Counted from the stretch's first letter, positions 9,061-17,842 are shown. The stretch: 64,000 bases of DNA from Pseudochelatococcus lubricantis (GCF_042432495.1 NZ_JBHLXC010000006.1:310001-374000); one strand, 5' to 3'. Translations and numbers: made by a program. Notes: generated by a model from the sequence alone, not told the origin.

Positions 9061-9711
9061 ATGAAAGAGGCAATCACGCCGCAGGCGGCTGCGGAGTTGA
9101 TCCCGGACGGCGCCGTTCTGGCGATCGGCGGTTTCATGGGCGTCGGCACGCCGCACCGTATCGTCGATGCGCTTGTGGAGGCCGGCCGCAAGAATTTTAC
9201 CGTGATCGGCAATGACGCCGGGCGTCCCGATTTCGGTATCGGCCGCCTCGTGCACGCGCACGCGGTGTCGAAGCTCATCGTGTCGCATATCGGCCTCAAC
9301 CCCGAAGCGCAGAAGCAGATGATCGACGGCGAGATGGTCATCGATCTGGCGCCGCAGGGCACGCTGGCGGAGCAGCTTCGGGCGGCCGGCTACGGACTCG
9401 GCGGCGTGCTGACGAAGACGGCTCTCGGCACCATCGAGGCCGAGGGCAAGCGCGTCATCGAGATCGACGGCGAGGAGTGGCTCTACGAGCCGCCGCTGAG
9501 AGCCGACTTCGCGCTCATCCACTCCGACCAGGCTGACTACGTGGGCAACCTCACGTACCAGCTGACGGCGACGAACTTCAACCCGATCATGGCGATGGCG
9601 GCCGACACCGTCATCTGCGAACCGCGCGAGATCGTCCCAGTCGGCGTGATTCCGCCGGACGCCGTGCGCACGCCCGGCGTGCTCGTCAACTATCTGATCA
9701 AGAGGGCCTGA
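9061..9711 (+). CDS. atoD: CoA-transferase subunit A (AtoD-like)
   Basis: A 216-residue family I CoA-transferase alpha subunit. It begins with a typical GGFMGVGTPHRIVDAL nucleotide/CoA-binding loop and keeps the long AtoD-like segments SHIGLNPEAQKQMI, APQGTLAEQLR and GNLTYQLTATNFNP. Together with the beta subunit it moves CoA between short-chain or 3-oxo acids, in acetoacetate or short-chain fatty acid use. The beta gene begins two bases after its stop. Whether the substrate is acetate/acetoacetate or succinate/3-oxoacid cannot be settled from the sequence. Confidence 0.92.
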   Translation: MKEAITPQAAAELIPDGAVLAIGGFMGVGTPHRIVDALVEAGRKNFTVIGNDAGRPDFGIGRLVHAHAVSKLIVSHIGLNPEAQKQMIDGEMVIDLAPQGTLAEQLRAAGYGLGGVLTKTALGTIEAEGKRVIEIDGEEWLYEPPLRADFALIHSDQADYVGNLTYQLTATNFNPIMAMAADTVICEPREIVPVGVIPPDAVRTPGVLVNYLIKRA

Positions 9712-9713
9712 GC

Positions 9714-10403
9714 ATGGACGCCTTGGAAATCATCCAGCGCCGCGTGGCGCGTGAACTCAAACCCGGCTCGCTCGTCAACCTCGGCATCGGCCTGCCCACC
9801 GGCGTGTCGCGCTATGTGCCGGCGGAACTCTCCGTCTTCTTCCAGTCGGAAAACGGCATCATCGGCATGGGCGCCCGCCCGCCGGAGGGCATGGAGGACG
9901 AAGACCTGACCGACGCTGGCGGCGGCTACGTTTCCGCCCTGCCGGGCGCGGCTACCATCGACAGCGCGGTCTCCTTCGGCCTGATCCGCGGCGGCCACGT
10001 CGAAGCCACCGTGCTCGGCGGGCTTGAGGTGGACGAGAACGGCCAGCTCGCCAACTGGGTGGTGCCGGGCAAGATGGTGCCGGGCATGGGCGGCGCGATG
10101 GACCTCGTGACCGGCGCGCGGCGCGTCATCGTCGCCATGCAGCACACGGCGCGCGGCCGGCCGAAGATCGTGCCCAAATGCACCCTGCCGCTGACCTCGC
10201 TGCGCCGCGTGACGCTGATCGTCACGGAACTCGCGGTGATCGAGCCCACCGACGATGGCCTCGTCCTGCGCGAGCGCGCGCCGGGCATCGTGGTCGACAC
10301 CATCGTCGAGAACACGACGGCGAAGATCCACGTGCCGGAATACGTGCCCGAAATGGTGCTTTCCGTGCGCACGCTCGAAGAGGCGAGCGCCGCCGCAGCC
10401 TGA
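9714..10403 (+). CDS. atoA: CoA-transferase subunit B (AtoA-like)
   Basis: A 229-residue beta subunit. The catalytic glutamate that forms the CoA thioester is visible in SENGIIGMG (Glu at residue 46). The block ANWVVPGKMVPGMGGAMDLV is near-identical in AtoA proteins. It is translationally coupled to atoD and followed by a terminator, giving a two-gene operon. No thiolase or dehydrogenase gene lies next to it, so the pathway partners are elsewhere. Confidence 0.93.
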   Translation: MDALEIIQRRVARELKPGSLVNLGIGLPTGVSRYVPAELSVFFQSENGIIGMGARPPEGMEDEDLTDAGGGYVSALPGAATIDSAVSFGLIRGGHVEATVLGGLEVDENGQLANWVVPGKMVPGMGGAMDLVTGARRVIVAMQHTARGRPKIVPKCTLPLTSLRRVTLIVTELAVIEPTDDGLVLRERAPGIVVDTIVENTTAKIHVPEYVPEMVLSVRTLEEASAAAA

Positions 10404-10427
10404 TCGGCTGTCTTTCGCCTGACTTTC

Positions 10428-10459
10428 CGGGGGCGCGGCGCCGGCCGCAGCCCCCGTTT
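10428..10459 (+). terminator. Terminator after atoDA
   Basis: The stem CGGGGGC GCGGC / GCCGC GCCCCCG (12 pairs, one bulged A, GCCG loop) is followed by TTT. The T-run is short, but the hairpin is very stable and lies 24 bp after the atoA stop. Confidence 0.6.
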
Positions 10460-10625
10460 GCATCCGGCGGCCCATTGTCGCGCACCGGATGCCCTTCAAA
10501 CGGACGGCTTGTAAGCCGCGTCGTCTTTCCGGTACCCTAGAAGCCAGATGTCATGCGATTCCCGTTCCGGCGGGCGGGAACGGGGATGCAGTGCCTGTGT
10601 CCGCAAAATCATAAGGGGAACCGTA

Positions 10626-11414
10626 ATGCGCCGTCTTACCGTTGCAGCCTCTGTCGCTCTTGCGGCAGCGCTCGCCGCCTTGCCGCTCGCCACGCCGGCG
10701 TCGGCCAAGGAATGGAAAACCATTCGCATCGCTACCGAAGGCGCTTATCCGCCTTTCAACTACACGGATTCGTCCGGCAAGGTCGCCGGCTTCGAGATCG
10801 ATCTCGCGCAGGCCATCTGCGAGAAGGCGAACGTAACCTGCACCTTCCAGGCGCAGGATTGGGACGGCATCCTGCCGGCGCTGCTCGCGGGCCGCTATGA
10901 CGCGGTGTTCGCTTCCATGTCGATCACCGAGGAGCGCAAGAAGCAGGTGGCCTTCACGAAGCCCTACCTCGTGCTGCGCCCCAGCGTCGCGGTCGCGAAG
11001 GATTCGCCCCTCAAGGACGCCTCGCCCGAAAGCCTGAAGGGCAAGGTGCTGGGCGTGCAGTCGTCGACCATCCACACGAATTACGCGGAAGGCGTCTACA
11101 AGGACGCCGACATCCGTCTCTATCCCAAGCAGGACGAGGCCAACACCGATCTCGCCGGCGGGCGCATCGATGCCACGATGGCAGACAAGCCCACGATCAT
11201 GGATTTCCTGCGCAGCAAGGAAGGGCAGGCGTGCTGCAAGCTGCTGGCAGACCTCGACAATGTTCTCGAGTACCATGGCGAGGGCATCGGCGCGGCGCTG
11301 CGCAAGGAAGACAGCGATCTGAAGGCGTTGCTCGACAAGGCGATCGACGAGGTGCACGCCGATGGCACCTTCGCGCGGATCGCGGCGAAGTACTTCGACT
11401 ACAAGCTCGACTGA
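10626..11414 (+). CDS. Periplasmic binding protein of a polar amino-acid ABC importer
   Basis: A 262-residue solute-binding protein. It has a clear Sec signal peptide (MRRLTVAASVALAAALAALP, cleavage after PASA) and the family-3 binding fold (IRIATEGAYPPFNYTDSSGKV, GFEIDLAQAICEKANV, DWDGILPALLAGRYD). It most resembles the lysine/arginine/ornithine/histidine and opine branch. ATG 10626 is chosen because it begins the signal peptide. Two permease genes follow in the same direction; no ATPase gene is linked. The exact ligand is inference. Confidence 0.9.
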   Translation: MRRLTVAASVALAAALAALPLATPASAKEWKTIRIATEGAYPPFNYTDSSGKVAGFEIDLAQAICEKANVTCTFQAQDWDGILPALLAGRYDAVFASMSITEERKKQVAFTKPYLVLRPSVAVAKDSPLKDASPESLKGKVLGVQSSTIHTNYAEGVYKDADIRLYPKQDEANTDLAGGRIDATMADKPTIMDFLRSKEGQACCKLLADLDNVLEYHGEGIGAALRKEDSDLKALLDKAIDEVHADGTFARIAAKYFDYKLD

Positions 11415-11422
11415 TCGTGACA

Positions 11423-11451
11423 CCGCCGGGGAGGGCCTTGCGCCCCCGCGG
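11423..11451 (+). other. Intercistronic hairpin after the binding-protein gene
   Basis: CCG-C-CGGGG pairs with CCCCG-CGG, giving 8 bp with one bulge, 8 bases after the stop of the binding-protein gene and with no T-run. Such hairpins often protect the 5' mRNA segment so that the binding protein outnumbers the permeases. Confidence 0.45.
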
Positions 11452-11622
11452 CTGTATTTCCTGCGGGAATCCCTGAGGAATTCGGGCTTCCCGGCTGGAC
11501 ATGGGCGCCGTTTTGCGGTTTGACAGCGGCTATCATTTTCAAGCCGCACGGATTTCCCAGGCGGTCGAGACGGTTGACGATCCAATGACGCACACGCGGG
11601 GGCGGACGCAGGGGGCGTGCTT

Positions 11623-12345
11623 ATGCCGGCGTCCGAGTTGCTGAGCCTGCTATCGTTCGGCGAGGGGGGATGGGGCGACGAGCTTCTGAAGGGGGCGCTG
11701 CTTACGCTGGCGCTCGCACTCGTCACTTTTCCATTCGGCATCATGTTCGGCTTTCTGCTGGCGCTGGCGCAGCGCTCCGGCGGCAGAATCACGCGCGGCG
11801 CTTCCGTTGCGTTCGCGTGGGTGTTCAAGGGCCTGCCGGAGCTGCTGACGCTGTTCCTCGTGTTCTACGGCGCGCAGATCGCGCTCCGGCAACTGTTCGC
11901 GGCCGTGGCGCCGGGCGTCGTCGTGGAAATACCGGCCTTCGCCGCGGGCGTCGTCGCGCTGGGCGTGGTCAACGCATCCTACGCGAGCGAGGTGTGGCTC
12001 GGCGCCTTCACAGCGATTCCGCAAGGCCAGTATGCCGCCGCCGCCGCGCTCGGTCTGTCGCGCAGACTGACGCTGCGCCTCGTCATCTTCCCGCAACTGC
12101 TGCGCCACGCCTTGCCTGGCATCGGCAACCTGTGGATGGTGCTGCTGAAGGATACCTCGCTCGTATCCGTGATCTCGCTGACCGAGCTGATGCGCATGAC
12201 GCAGGTCGCGGCGGGCACGACGAAGCAGTATTTTCTGTTCTACATCACCGCCTTCGTTGTCTACCTGTTGATCTCCGCCGTTTCCGGCGAGCTTTTCGCG
12301 CACCTCGAACGGCGCAGTGCGCGCGGACGGGAGCGGGACGCATGA
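11623..12345 (+). CDS. Polar amino-acid ABC transporter permease (first)
   Basis: A 240-residue inner-membrane permease of the His/Gln/Arg/opine type, with about five hydrophobic helices and the EAA-type loop (QYAAAAALGLSRRLTLRLVIFPQ) that docks the ATPase. ATG 11623 has GGGGG 7 bases upstream; a GTG at 11617 is too close to that site. Its stop overlaps the next permease start in ATGA, so the two are translated together. Confidence 0.9.
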   Translation: MPASELLSLLSFGEGGWGDELLKGALLTLALALVTFPFGIMFGFLLALAQRSGGRITRGASVAFAWVFKGLPELLTLFLVFYGAQIALRQLFAAVAPGVVVEIPAFAAGVVALGVVNASYASEVWLGAFTAIPQGQYAAAAALGLSRRLTLRLVIFPQLLRHALPGIGNLWMVLLKDTSLVSVISLTELMRMTQVAAGTTKQYFLFYITAFVVYLLISAVSGELFAHLERRSARGRERDA

Positions 12346-13124
12346 CGGATCTCATCCCGACCCTCACCGGCTGGCTGCACGCGGTGCTGACGCAGGCGCT
12401 CGGCGTGCTGTTCACGCCGTTCGGCAGTCCGGAACTCTGGGAACGCTACGGCGGGCGCATCGTGTCCGGCCTCGGCATCACGGTGCAGATCGTCGTCATC
12501 ACCTGCAGCCTCGGCGCGGTGCTGGGGCTTGCATCGTCCCTCGCGCTGCTGTCCCGCAGGCGCTGGCTGCGCGCGCCGTTCCGCGCATTCAGCTATTCGC
12601 TGCGCGGCACGCCGCTGCTGGTGCAGCTCTTCCTCGTCTATTATGGCGGCCTGCAATTTCGCGGAACGCTTGAAACACTCGGCGTCTGGTGGATTTTTCG
12701 CGAGGCGTGGTATTGCGTGCTGCTCACCTACACACTGAATACGGCGGCCTACCAGGCGGAGATTTTCCGTGGCGCGATCAAATCCGTGCCCACCGGGCAA
12801 TGGGAAGCCGCCCGGGCGCTCGGCATTGGCTACTGGCCAGCGTTCCGGCTCGTGGTTCTGCCGCAGGCCATGATCGTGGCGCTGCGGCCGCTCGGCAACG
12901 AGGTGGTGCTGATGGTCAAGGCCAGCGCGCTCGCCGCCCTCGTCACCATCTTCGACCTGATGGGCGAGGCGCGCTATGCCTATTCGCGCACTTACGACTT
13001 CAACGTCTATATCTACGCCGCCGTACTCTACCTGGTGCTGGTGGAAATCACCCGCCGCGTCTGGCTGCGCTTCGAGCGCCGGCTGACACGCCACATGCTG
13101 GAAATCGCGCAACCACCCGGATAA
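12342..13124 (+). CDS. Polar amino-acid ABC transporter permease (second)
   Basis: A 260-residue partner permease. The EAA loop reads GQWEAARALGIGYWPAFRLV, followed by PQAMIVALRPLGNEV, as in HisM/ArtM/OccM proteins. It starts within the stop of the first permease (ATGA), so the two probably form a heterodimeric channel. The importer would need an ATP-binding subunit from another locus, because none follows; the next gene is convergent sseA. Confidence 0.9.
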   Translation: MTDLIPTLTGWLHAVLTQALGVLFTPFGSPELWERYGGRIVSGLGITVQIVVITCSLGAVLGLASSLALLSRRRWLRAPFRAFSYSLRGTPLLVQLFLVYYGGLQFRGTLETLGVWWIFREAWYCVLLTYTLNTAAYQAEIFRGAIKSVPTGQWEAARALGIGYWPAFRLVVLPQAMIVALRPLGNEVVLMVKASALAALVTIFDLMGEARYAYSRTYDFNVYIYAAVLYLVLVEITRRVWLRFERRLTRHMLEIAQPPG

Positions 13125-13192
13125 TGTGATTTTTAATCAATAGCTTACACAAAATTTTGTTGAAAGTAGTTGAGCAGACGAGGCAAGGATGA

Positions 13193-13215
13193 TGGCCGAT
13201 CAGTCGGGTCGGCCA
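13193..13215. terminator. Weak bidirectional hairpin between the permease and sseA
   Basis: The arms TGGCCGA and TCGGCCA form a perfect 7-bp stem with a 9-base loop between two convergent genes. There is no T-run on either side, so terminator function is uncertain. Confidence 0.3.
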
Positions 13216-13228
13216 ATATCCCTTGGCA

Positions 13229-14092
13229 TCACGATGCCGGGCCGGTGGCGACCGGCAGATCCTCGCGCGAGCCCCAATCCGCCCACGATCCATCGTAAAG
13301 CGCCGTCACGGGCTTGCCCAACGTGTGGAGGCCGAGCGCCAGCACCGCTGCCGTGACGCCGGAGCCGCAGGTGACGACGACCGGCCTGTCGGTATCCACG
13401 CCAGCCTGTGCGAAGGCCCGGGCAATTTCTTCCGGGCGCCTGAGCTGCCCGTCGTTGACGATCTCGCTGAAGGGCAGGTTCCGGCTACCCGGAATGTGGC
13501 CGTTGCGCAGGCCCGGGCGGGGCTCCGGCACATCTCCCCGGAAGCGGGGTGCGCCGCGTGCGTCAACGACCTGGGCGGATGCCCGATCGAGATAGGTGCG
13601 CACGCCCTCGGCATCGATCACCGCCTCAAGCGCCGGCTTCACCGCGAAGGCCGCCGGCTGGCGCGTCACGCTGCCTGCCTCGACCGGCAGCCCCTCCGCC
13701 TGCCAGCGTGGAAAGCCACCGTCGAGCACAAAGACGTTTTCCACGCCGAAATGACGGAAGGTCCACCATACGCGCGCAGCCGAAAACAGGCCCGCGCCGT
13801 CGTAGACAACGATGATATCCTTGTCGGAAATGCCAAGTTCGCCGACGCGCGCGGCGAAATCCGGCGCTGATGGCAGCATATGGGGCAGGGGCGAGGCGCG
13901 ATCGCTGAGGGCGTCGATGTCGAAACGAACGGTGCCGGGAATGTGCGCCCTGAGATAGTCCGCCTGCGGGTCGCGATTCTCCGCGGGCAGATACCACGAT
14001 CCGTCGACCGTTACGACGGCGGGATCGGCGGCACTGCCGGCGAGGCCGAGCTTTTCGGCGAGCCATTGCGGAGAAACGAGCGGCGACGACAT
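13229..14092 (-). CDS. sseA: 3-mercaptopyruvate sulfurtransferase (tandem rhodanese)
   Basis: A 287-residue protein with two rhodanese domains. The N-terminal domain is inactive; the C-terminal domain carries the catalytic loop CGSGVTA (Cys at residue 242), which is typical of mercaptopyruvate sulfurtransferases rather than thiosulfate sulfurtransferases. Other landmarks are VWWTFRHFGVENVFVLDGG and HIPGSRNLPF. It transfers sulfur from 3-mercaptopyruvate to thiols or cyanide in the cytoplasm. It lies downstream of infC with a 125-bp gap and is probably transcribed separately. Confidence 0.93.
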   Translation of the reverse strand: MSSPLVSPQWLAEKLGLAGSAADPAVVTVDGSWYLPAENRDPQADYLRAHIPGTVRFDIDALSDRASPLPHMLPSAPDFAARVGELGISDKDIIVVYDGAGLFSAARVWWTFRHFGVENVFVLDGGFPRWQAEGLPVEAGSVTRQPAAFAVKPALEAVIDAEGVRTYLDRASAQVVDARGAPRFRGDVPEPRPGLRNGHIPGSRNLPFSEIVNDGQLRRPEEIARAFAQAGVDTDRPVVVTCGSGVTAAVLALGLHTLGKPVTALYDGSWADWGSREDLPVATGPAS

Positions 14093-14217
14093 ATGTTGCT
14101 CCCGGGAATGCGCGGAGGGCGAACCCGTTGTCCGCCGCCCCCGGGAGTCATTGTGCGCAAGCGCGCGCCGTCACGCAAGCACCAATAATTGTTACTCGAT
14201 ATACCTGATATAAAGCT

Positions 14218-14760
14218 CTACCGTGGCGCCAGTACCATGGTCATCTGGCGGCCTTCGAGCTGCGGCTCGCTCTCCACCTTGGCGGTTTCGAGCACATCGT
14301 TCTTGACGCGCAGCATCAGCTTGTAGCCGAGATCCTGATGCGCCATCTCGCGACCACGAAAGCGCAAGGTTACCTTGACCTTGTCGCCTTCCTCGAAGAA
14401 GCGCTGCATCGCCCGCATCTTGACGTTATAGTCGTTGTCATCGATGCCGGGGCGGAGCTTGATCTCCTTCACCTCGACGGTCTTCTGCTTCTTGCGGGCC
14501 TCGGCGGCCTTCTTCTGCTCCAGAAACTTGAACTTGCCGTAATCGAGCAGCTTACAGACGGGGGGGGTCGAGTTGGGAGCTATCTCGACGAGGTCCAGTC
14601 CCGCTTCCTCGGCCATGCGCAGGGCGTCGAAGAACGATACGACCCCGCGATTCTGGCCCTCTTCATCGATAAGTTGAACTTCACGAACGCCACGGATGTC
14701 TCTGTTGGCGCGCGGCCCTTCCTTCTGCGGAACCGCAAGCGATCTCATGGGGCGGCGAAT
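14218..14760 (-). CDS. infC: Translation initiation factor IF-3, apparent AUU start
   Basis: A 180-residue IF-3 with an N-terminal domain (REVQLIDEEGQNRGVVSFFDALRMA), a lysine-rich linker and a C-terminal domain (KEIKLRPGIDDNDYNVKM). The first ATG is at 14748 but has no ribosome site at a proper distance. An in-frame ATT at 14760 has AGGAGA (14769-14774) 8 bases upstream and adds MRRP, as in many alphaproteobacterial IF-3 proteins. AUU starts are known for infC, where IF-3 rejects its own start codon and so limits its own synthesis. rpmI and rplT do not follow here. Confidence 0.93.
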   Translation of the reverse strand: MRRPMRSLAVPQKEGPRANRDIRGVREVQLIDEEGQNRGVVSFFDALRMAEEAGLDLVEIAPNSTPPVCKLLDYGKFKFLEQKKAAEARKKQKTVEVKEIKLRPGIDDNDYNVKMRAMQRFFEEGDKVKVTLRFRGREMAHQDLGYKLMLRVKNDVLETAKVESEPQLEGRQMTMVLAPR

Positions 14761-14933
14761 GGCTGATCTCTCCTGATTGACGCCGGACAGCGATGGGCAC
14801 CTCCCGGATCAAACCGAAAAAATCAACTGCCCTCCTGCCACGACGCACTGCCTCGATGACGGGAACATTTGCATAAAGTACCACAATGTCAATAGCATCC
14901 GGCCACATCACGACACGAAAATGACGACCTGTG

Positions 14934-16196
14934 TCAACCCTGCGGCGTGCGCTGCCTGCCGGCCAGCAGGGCGGCATAGACGCCAAGCGTCTCATTAACC
15001 ATGTATTCCAGCGAGAAATGCGACTCGACGTGCCGGCGCGCACGCGCGGTCAGCGACTGACGGGCGGAGGCGCCGAGCAGCAGCACCTCCGCAACGGCGG
15101 CGGCCAGGGCTGGCGCGTCGCCGGCGGGCACGCGCCAGCCGGTCCGTTGCTGGGGCGCGACGTCCGGCGGGCTCAGCACGGTTTCCGGCACCGCACCGAG
15201 ATCGGAGACGATGACCGGCGTTCCCATGGCCTGCGCTTCCACCGCCACCCGCCCGAAGGCTTCCGGCTCGGTCGACGGCACGACGACGACGGACGCGGCC
15301 TGAAAGGCGGCTGGCATGTCCGTGCAATGGCCGACGCGGCGCACGACGTCCGTCAGGCCGAGGCGCGCGATGTCCTTGTCGAGCTGGCGTACGTAGCCAT
15401 CGCGCCCCTGCGGGTCGCCGGCGAGGATGAAGACCACGTCCGCAAGCGCGTCGCGATGGGCTTGCCCGTCGTGCAGGAGGTGCGCCGCCTCGATCAGTAC
15501 GCGCTGCCCTTTCCATGCGGTGAGGCGTGCGGCGAGCAGCACGATCCGCTGGTGCGGCGCGGTCTGCCATTGCTTGCGCAGCGCCTCGACTCGCTCCGGC
15601 GCCACCCTGTCGGGCTGGTATTGCGTGAGATCCGTGCCACGGTGAATGACCTTCACACGCCCGGCTGCAACCGGATGCGCGGCCTCGATGAGACCCGCGG
15701 TGTAGCGCGAATTGGCGATGACCACGTCGCCGCGCGCCATGACGGAATTGTACAGCACCTTGACGGAGGACTTGCCCGAATAGCTGCCGTGATAGGTCGT
15801 GACGAACGGCAGGCCGAGCACCCTTGCCGCCATCAGCGCCACCCAGGCCGGCGCGCGGGAGCGGGCGTGGAGCAGCTCGACGCCCTCCTGTCGGCAAAGG
15901 CGGGCCAGTTTGCGCGCGTTGAAGGCCATCGCGACAGGGTTCTTGCTACGGGCCGGGAAGGGCACCCAGACGCCGCCATTGGCCTGCAGCTCGCCCACCA
16001 GCCGGCCGCCTTCCGTCGCGACCAGCGCGCGCGCACCGGCTTCCGCAAGGCCGGCGGCGATATCGACCGTGGTGCGCTCCGCCCCGCCGGCCTCCAGATC
16101 GGGAATGATCTGCAAGACCGTGCGGCCGTACAGCGGGTGCGTCGTCGTCGCGGACAGGCCACGGGATACATTCGGTCGGAGAGCGCCCGGTCGCAT
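14934..16196 (-). CDS. Glycosyltransferase family 4 (GT-B fold)
   Basis: About 420 residues. The N-terminal acceptor domain starts with VLQIIPDLEAGGAERTTVDI. The C-terminal donor domain holds the GT4 signature PSTEPEAFGRVAVEAQAMGTPVIVSD (split here: PSTEPEAFGRVAVEA, then QAMGTPVIVSD). Such enzymes add sugars to lipopolysaccharide or exopolysaccharide precursors at the cytoplasmic membrane; the donor and acceptor are unknown. ATG 16196 with GGTGAA 7 bases upstream is the most likely start; GTG 16208 and TTG 16241 are alternatives. It is divergent from an alpha/beta hydrolase. Confidence 0.88.
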   Translation of the reverse strand: MRPGALRPNVSRGLSATTTHPLYGRTVLQIIPDLEAGGAERTTVDIAAGLAEAGARALVATEGGRLVGELQANGGVWVPFPARSKNPVAMAFNARKLARLCRQEGVELLHARSRAPAWVALMAARVLGLPFVTTYHGSYSGKSSVKVLYNSVMARGDVVIANSRYTAGLIEAAHPVAAGRVKVIHRGTDLTQYQPDRVAPERVEALRKQWQTAPHQRIVLLAARLTAWKGQRVLIEAAHLLHDGQAHRDALADVVFILAGDPQGRDGYVRQLDKDIARLGLTDVVRRVGHCTDMPAAFQAASVVVVPSTEPEAFGRVAVEAQAMGTPVIVSDLGAVPETVLSPPDVAPQQRTGWRVPAGDAPALAAAVAEVLLLGASARQSLTARARRHVESHFSLEYMVNETLGVYAALLAGRQRTPQG

Positions 16197-16270
16197 CGAC
16201 AGGTTCACCAATGGTAAGAGTAGGCGGAAAGATTCGTACAATAGCCATGCTGACAGCGGAGTTATGTAAA

Positions 16271-17041
16271 GTGAACCAGCCGAACGCGCAATTTTTCATT
16301 AACGAAACCGCTACCGGCGGTCGTCGTCTGGCTTATCTGCCGCGCGAGGGGCGGTCGCCGACCGTCGTCTGGCTCGGCGGCTTCCGCTCGGACATGCGCG
16401 CCACCAAGGCCGCAGCGCTCGACGACTGGGCGCAGCGAAGCGGGCAGGCCTTCCTGCGTTTCGACTATTCGGGACACGGCGAATCCGACGGGCGATTCGA
16501 GGAGGGCACCATTTCGGACTGGCTGTCGGATGCAGTGAGCATCATCCGCGCCAGGGCCGGCACGCGGCCGGTGTTCGTCGGTTCCTCCATGGGCGGCTGG
16601 CTCTCGCTGCTTGCCGCGCGCACGCTTGCGGGAACGGACAGCGCGCCTTCCGCGCTGGTGCTGATCGCGCCCGCCGTCGATTTCACCGACAAGCTGATGT
16701 GGGCCGCCATGAGCGAAAGCGACCGGCGCACCGTTACGGAAAGCGGCCGTCTGCTGGTGCCTTCGGCCTATGGCGAGCCTTATCCGATCACCCGGGCGCT
16801 GATTGAGGACGGCGCGCGCCACAACCTGTTCGGCGCGCCCATCGCCCCCGGCTGCCCGGTGCATATCCTGCAGGGCATGCAGGACCCGGATGTGCCGTGG
16901 CGCCACGCGCTGGAACTCGTGGAGCACCTGCCGGGCGAGGCGACGACCGTGACCTTCATCAAGGACGGCGATCACCGGCTCTCGCGCCCGCAGGATATCG
17001 CTCTGCTGGTGGCGACCGTCGCTGGAGCCGTTTCCGCCTGA
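16271..17041 (+). CDS. Alpha/beta hydrolase
   Basis: A serine hydrolase of about 256 residues. The nucleophile elbow is GSSMGG, an acidic residue is present in the DPDVPW segment and the catalytic His lies in GDHRLSRP. The RFDYSGHGESDG strand-turn is typical of this subgroup, which includes eukaryotic ABHD10-like proteins. The substrate is unknown, with thioester or ester hydrolysis likely. I chose GTG 16271 because CGGAG lies 9 bases upstream; in-frame ATG codons at 16247 and 16211 lack ribosome sites and would crowd the divergent glycosyltransferase start. Confidence 0.85.
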   Translation: MNQPNAQFFINETATGGRRLAYLPREGRSPTVVWLGGFRSDMRATKAAALDDWAQRSGQAFLRFDYSGHGESDGRFEEGTISDWLSDAVSIIRARAGTRPVFVGSSMGGWLSLLAARTLAGTDSAPSALVLIAPAVDFTDKLMWAAMSESDRRTVTESGRLLVPSAYGEPYPITRALIEDGARHNLFGAPIAPGCPVHILQGMQDPDVPWRHALELVEHLPGEATTVTFIKDGDHRLSRPQDIALLVATVAGAVSA

Positions 17042-17077
17042 AAAACAATGCCGCCGCAGGAGAACCCGCGGCGGCAT
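17041..17077 (-). terminator. Terminator of the hsp20-DUF1150 transcript
   Basis: A perfect 10-bp stem (ATGCCGCCGC / GCGGCGGCAT) with a 10-base loop is followed on the minus strand by TGTTTTT. It lies 28 bp past the DUF1150 stop and also abuts the stop of the convergent hydrolase, but the T-run serves only the minus strand. Confidence 0.85.
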
Positions 17078-17104
17078 ATGAATATCACCCGGTAAGATAC
17101 TGAA

Positions 17105-17371
17105 TTAGTGGACGTTCACTGCCTCAAGATCGTGCGCCCAGGCGTTGGCGATGGCAGCATCGCGCGAGTCGGTGACGACTATGGGCGTGCCGTCCGCCGC
17201 GAGCAGGGCGAAGAGCTTGAGGCCCGGCTTGATGGCGGGCGCATCGGGGAACAGCTTCTTCACGTCCTCGGAACGGATGGACCGCAGGTAGGCTATCTTG
17301 CCGCCGCCAGCGAGGCCGAAAGCCCGCACGTCGGTCGCGTCGCCGTCGAATTCAAAGGAACCATTGATCAT
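17105..17371 (-). CDS. DUF1150 family protein (hsp20-linked)
   Basis: An 88-residue protein of the alphaproteobacterial DUF1150 family, recognisable from AFGLAGGGKIAYLRSIRSED, FPDAPAIKPG and LFALLAADGTPIVVTDSRDAA. It follows hsp20 by 42 bp on the same strand and shares its terminator. This linkage is common in Hyphomicrobiales and suggests a heat-stress role, but no biochemical function is established. Confidence 0.88.
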   Translation of the reverse strand: MINGSFEFDGDATDVRAFGLAGGGKIAYLRSIRSEDVKKLFPDAPAIKPGLKLFALLAADGTPIVVTDSRDAAIANAWAHDLEAVNVH

Positions 17372-17413
17372 ATCGCACTCTCCTTCAGAAGCAGTCGCGA
17401 GTCTTGGCCGCGA

Positions 17414-17842
17414 TCAATCGCGCGCCAGAATATCAATCCGCCGGACGATGCGCTGGGCCTCGGGCCTGACCAGATCGATCGACAGGAGCCCGTTAGCGAG
17501 GTCGGCCCCCAACACCTCCATGCCGTCCGCCAGAAGGAACGACCGCTGGAATTGCCGCGCCGCGATGCCACGGTGCAGGAACTGGCGGCCCTTATCCTCA
17601 GTCTGACGGCCTCTGATTACAAGCTGGTTTTCCTCCAGCGTAATTTCAAGCTGCTCGCGCGTGAATCCTGCGACGGCCAGCGTGATGCGCAGGCGGTCCG
17701 GCGTGTTACCTTCGCCGGCGATGCGCTCGATATTGTAGGGAGGATAACCGTCGCTCGCGGCCTTGGCGACCCTGTCGAGCGCGCGCTCGATCTCGTCGAA
17801 GCCAAGGAGGAACGGCGAGGACAACGATGGCATGCGTGACAT
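17414..17842 (-). CDS. Small heat-shock protein, Hsp20/alpha-crystallin family
   Basis: A 142-residue Hsp20 chaperone. It has a short N-terminal arm beginning MSRMPSLSSPFLLGFDEIER, then an alpha-crystallin domain (YNIERIAGEG through GLLSIDLVRP) with the typical ITLAVAGFTREQLEITLEEN and HRGIAARQFQRSFLL stretches. It holds unfolding proteins in solution under heat stress. ATG 17842 has AGGG about 9 bases upstream, inside a hairpin that may act as an RNA thermometer. The operon continues into DUF1150. Confidence 0.92.
   Translation of the reverse strand: MSRMPSLSSPFLLGFDEIERALDRVAKAASDGYPPYNIERIAGEGNTPDRLRITLAVAGFTREQLEITLEENQLVIRGRQTEDKGRQFLHRGIAARQFQRSFLLADGMEVLGADLANGLLSIDLVRPEAQRIVRRIDILARD

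Noticed and set aside
13149..13160. Palindrome ACAAAATTTTGT after the second permease
   Set aside because: Twelve bases of A/T-rich symmetry in an AT-rich patch is too short to claim a function.
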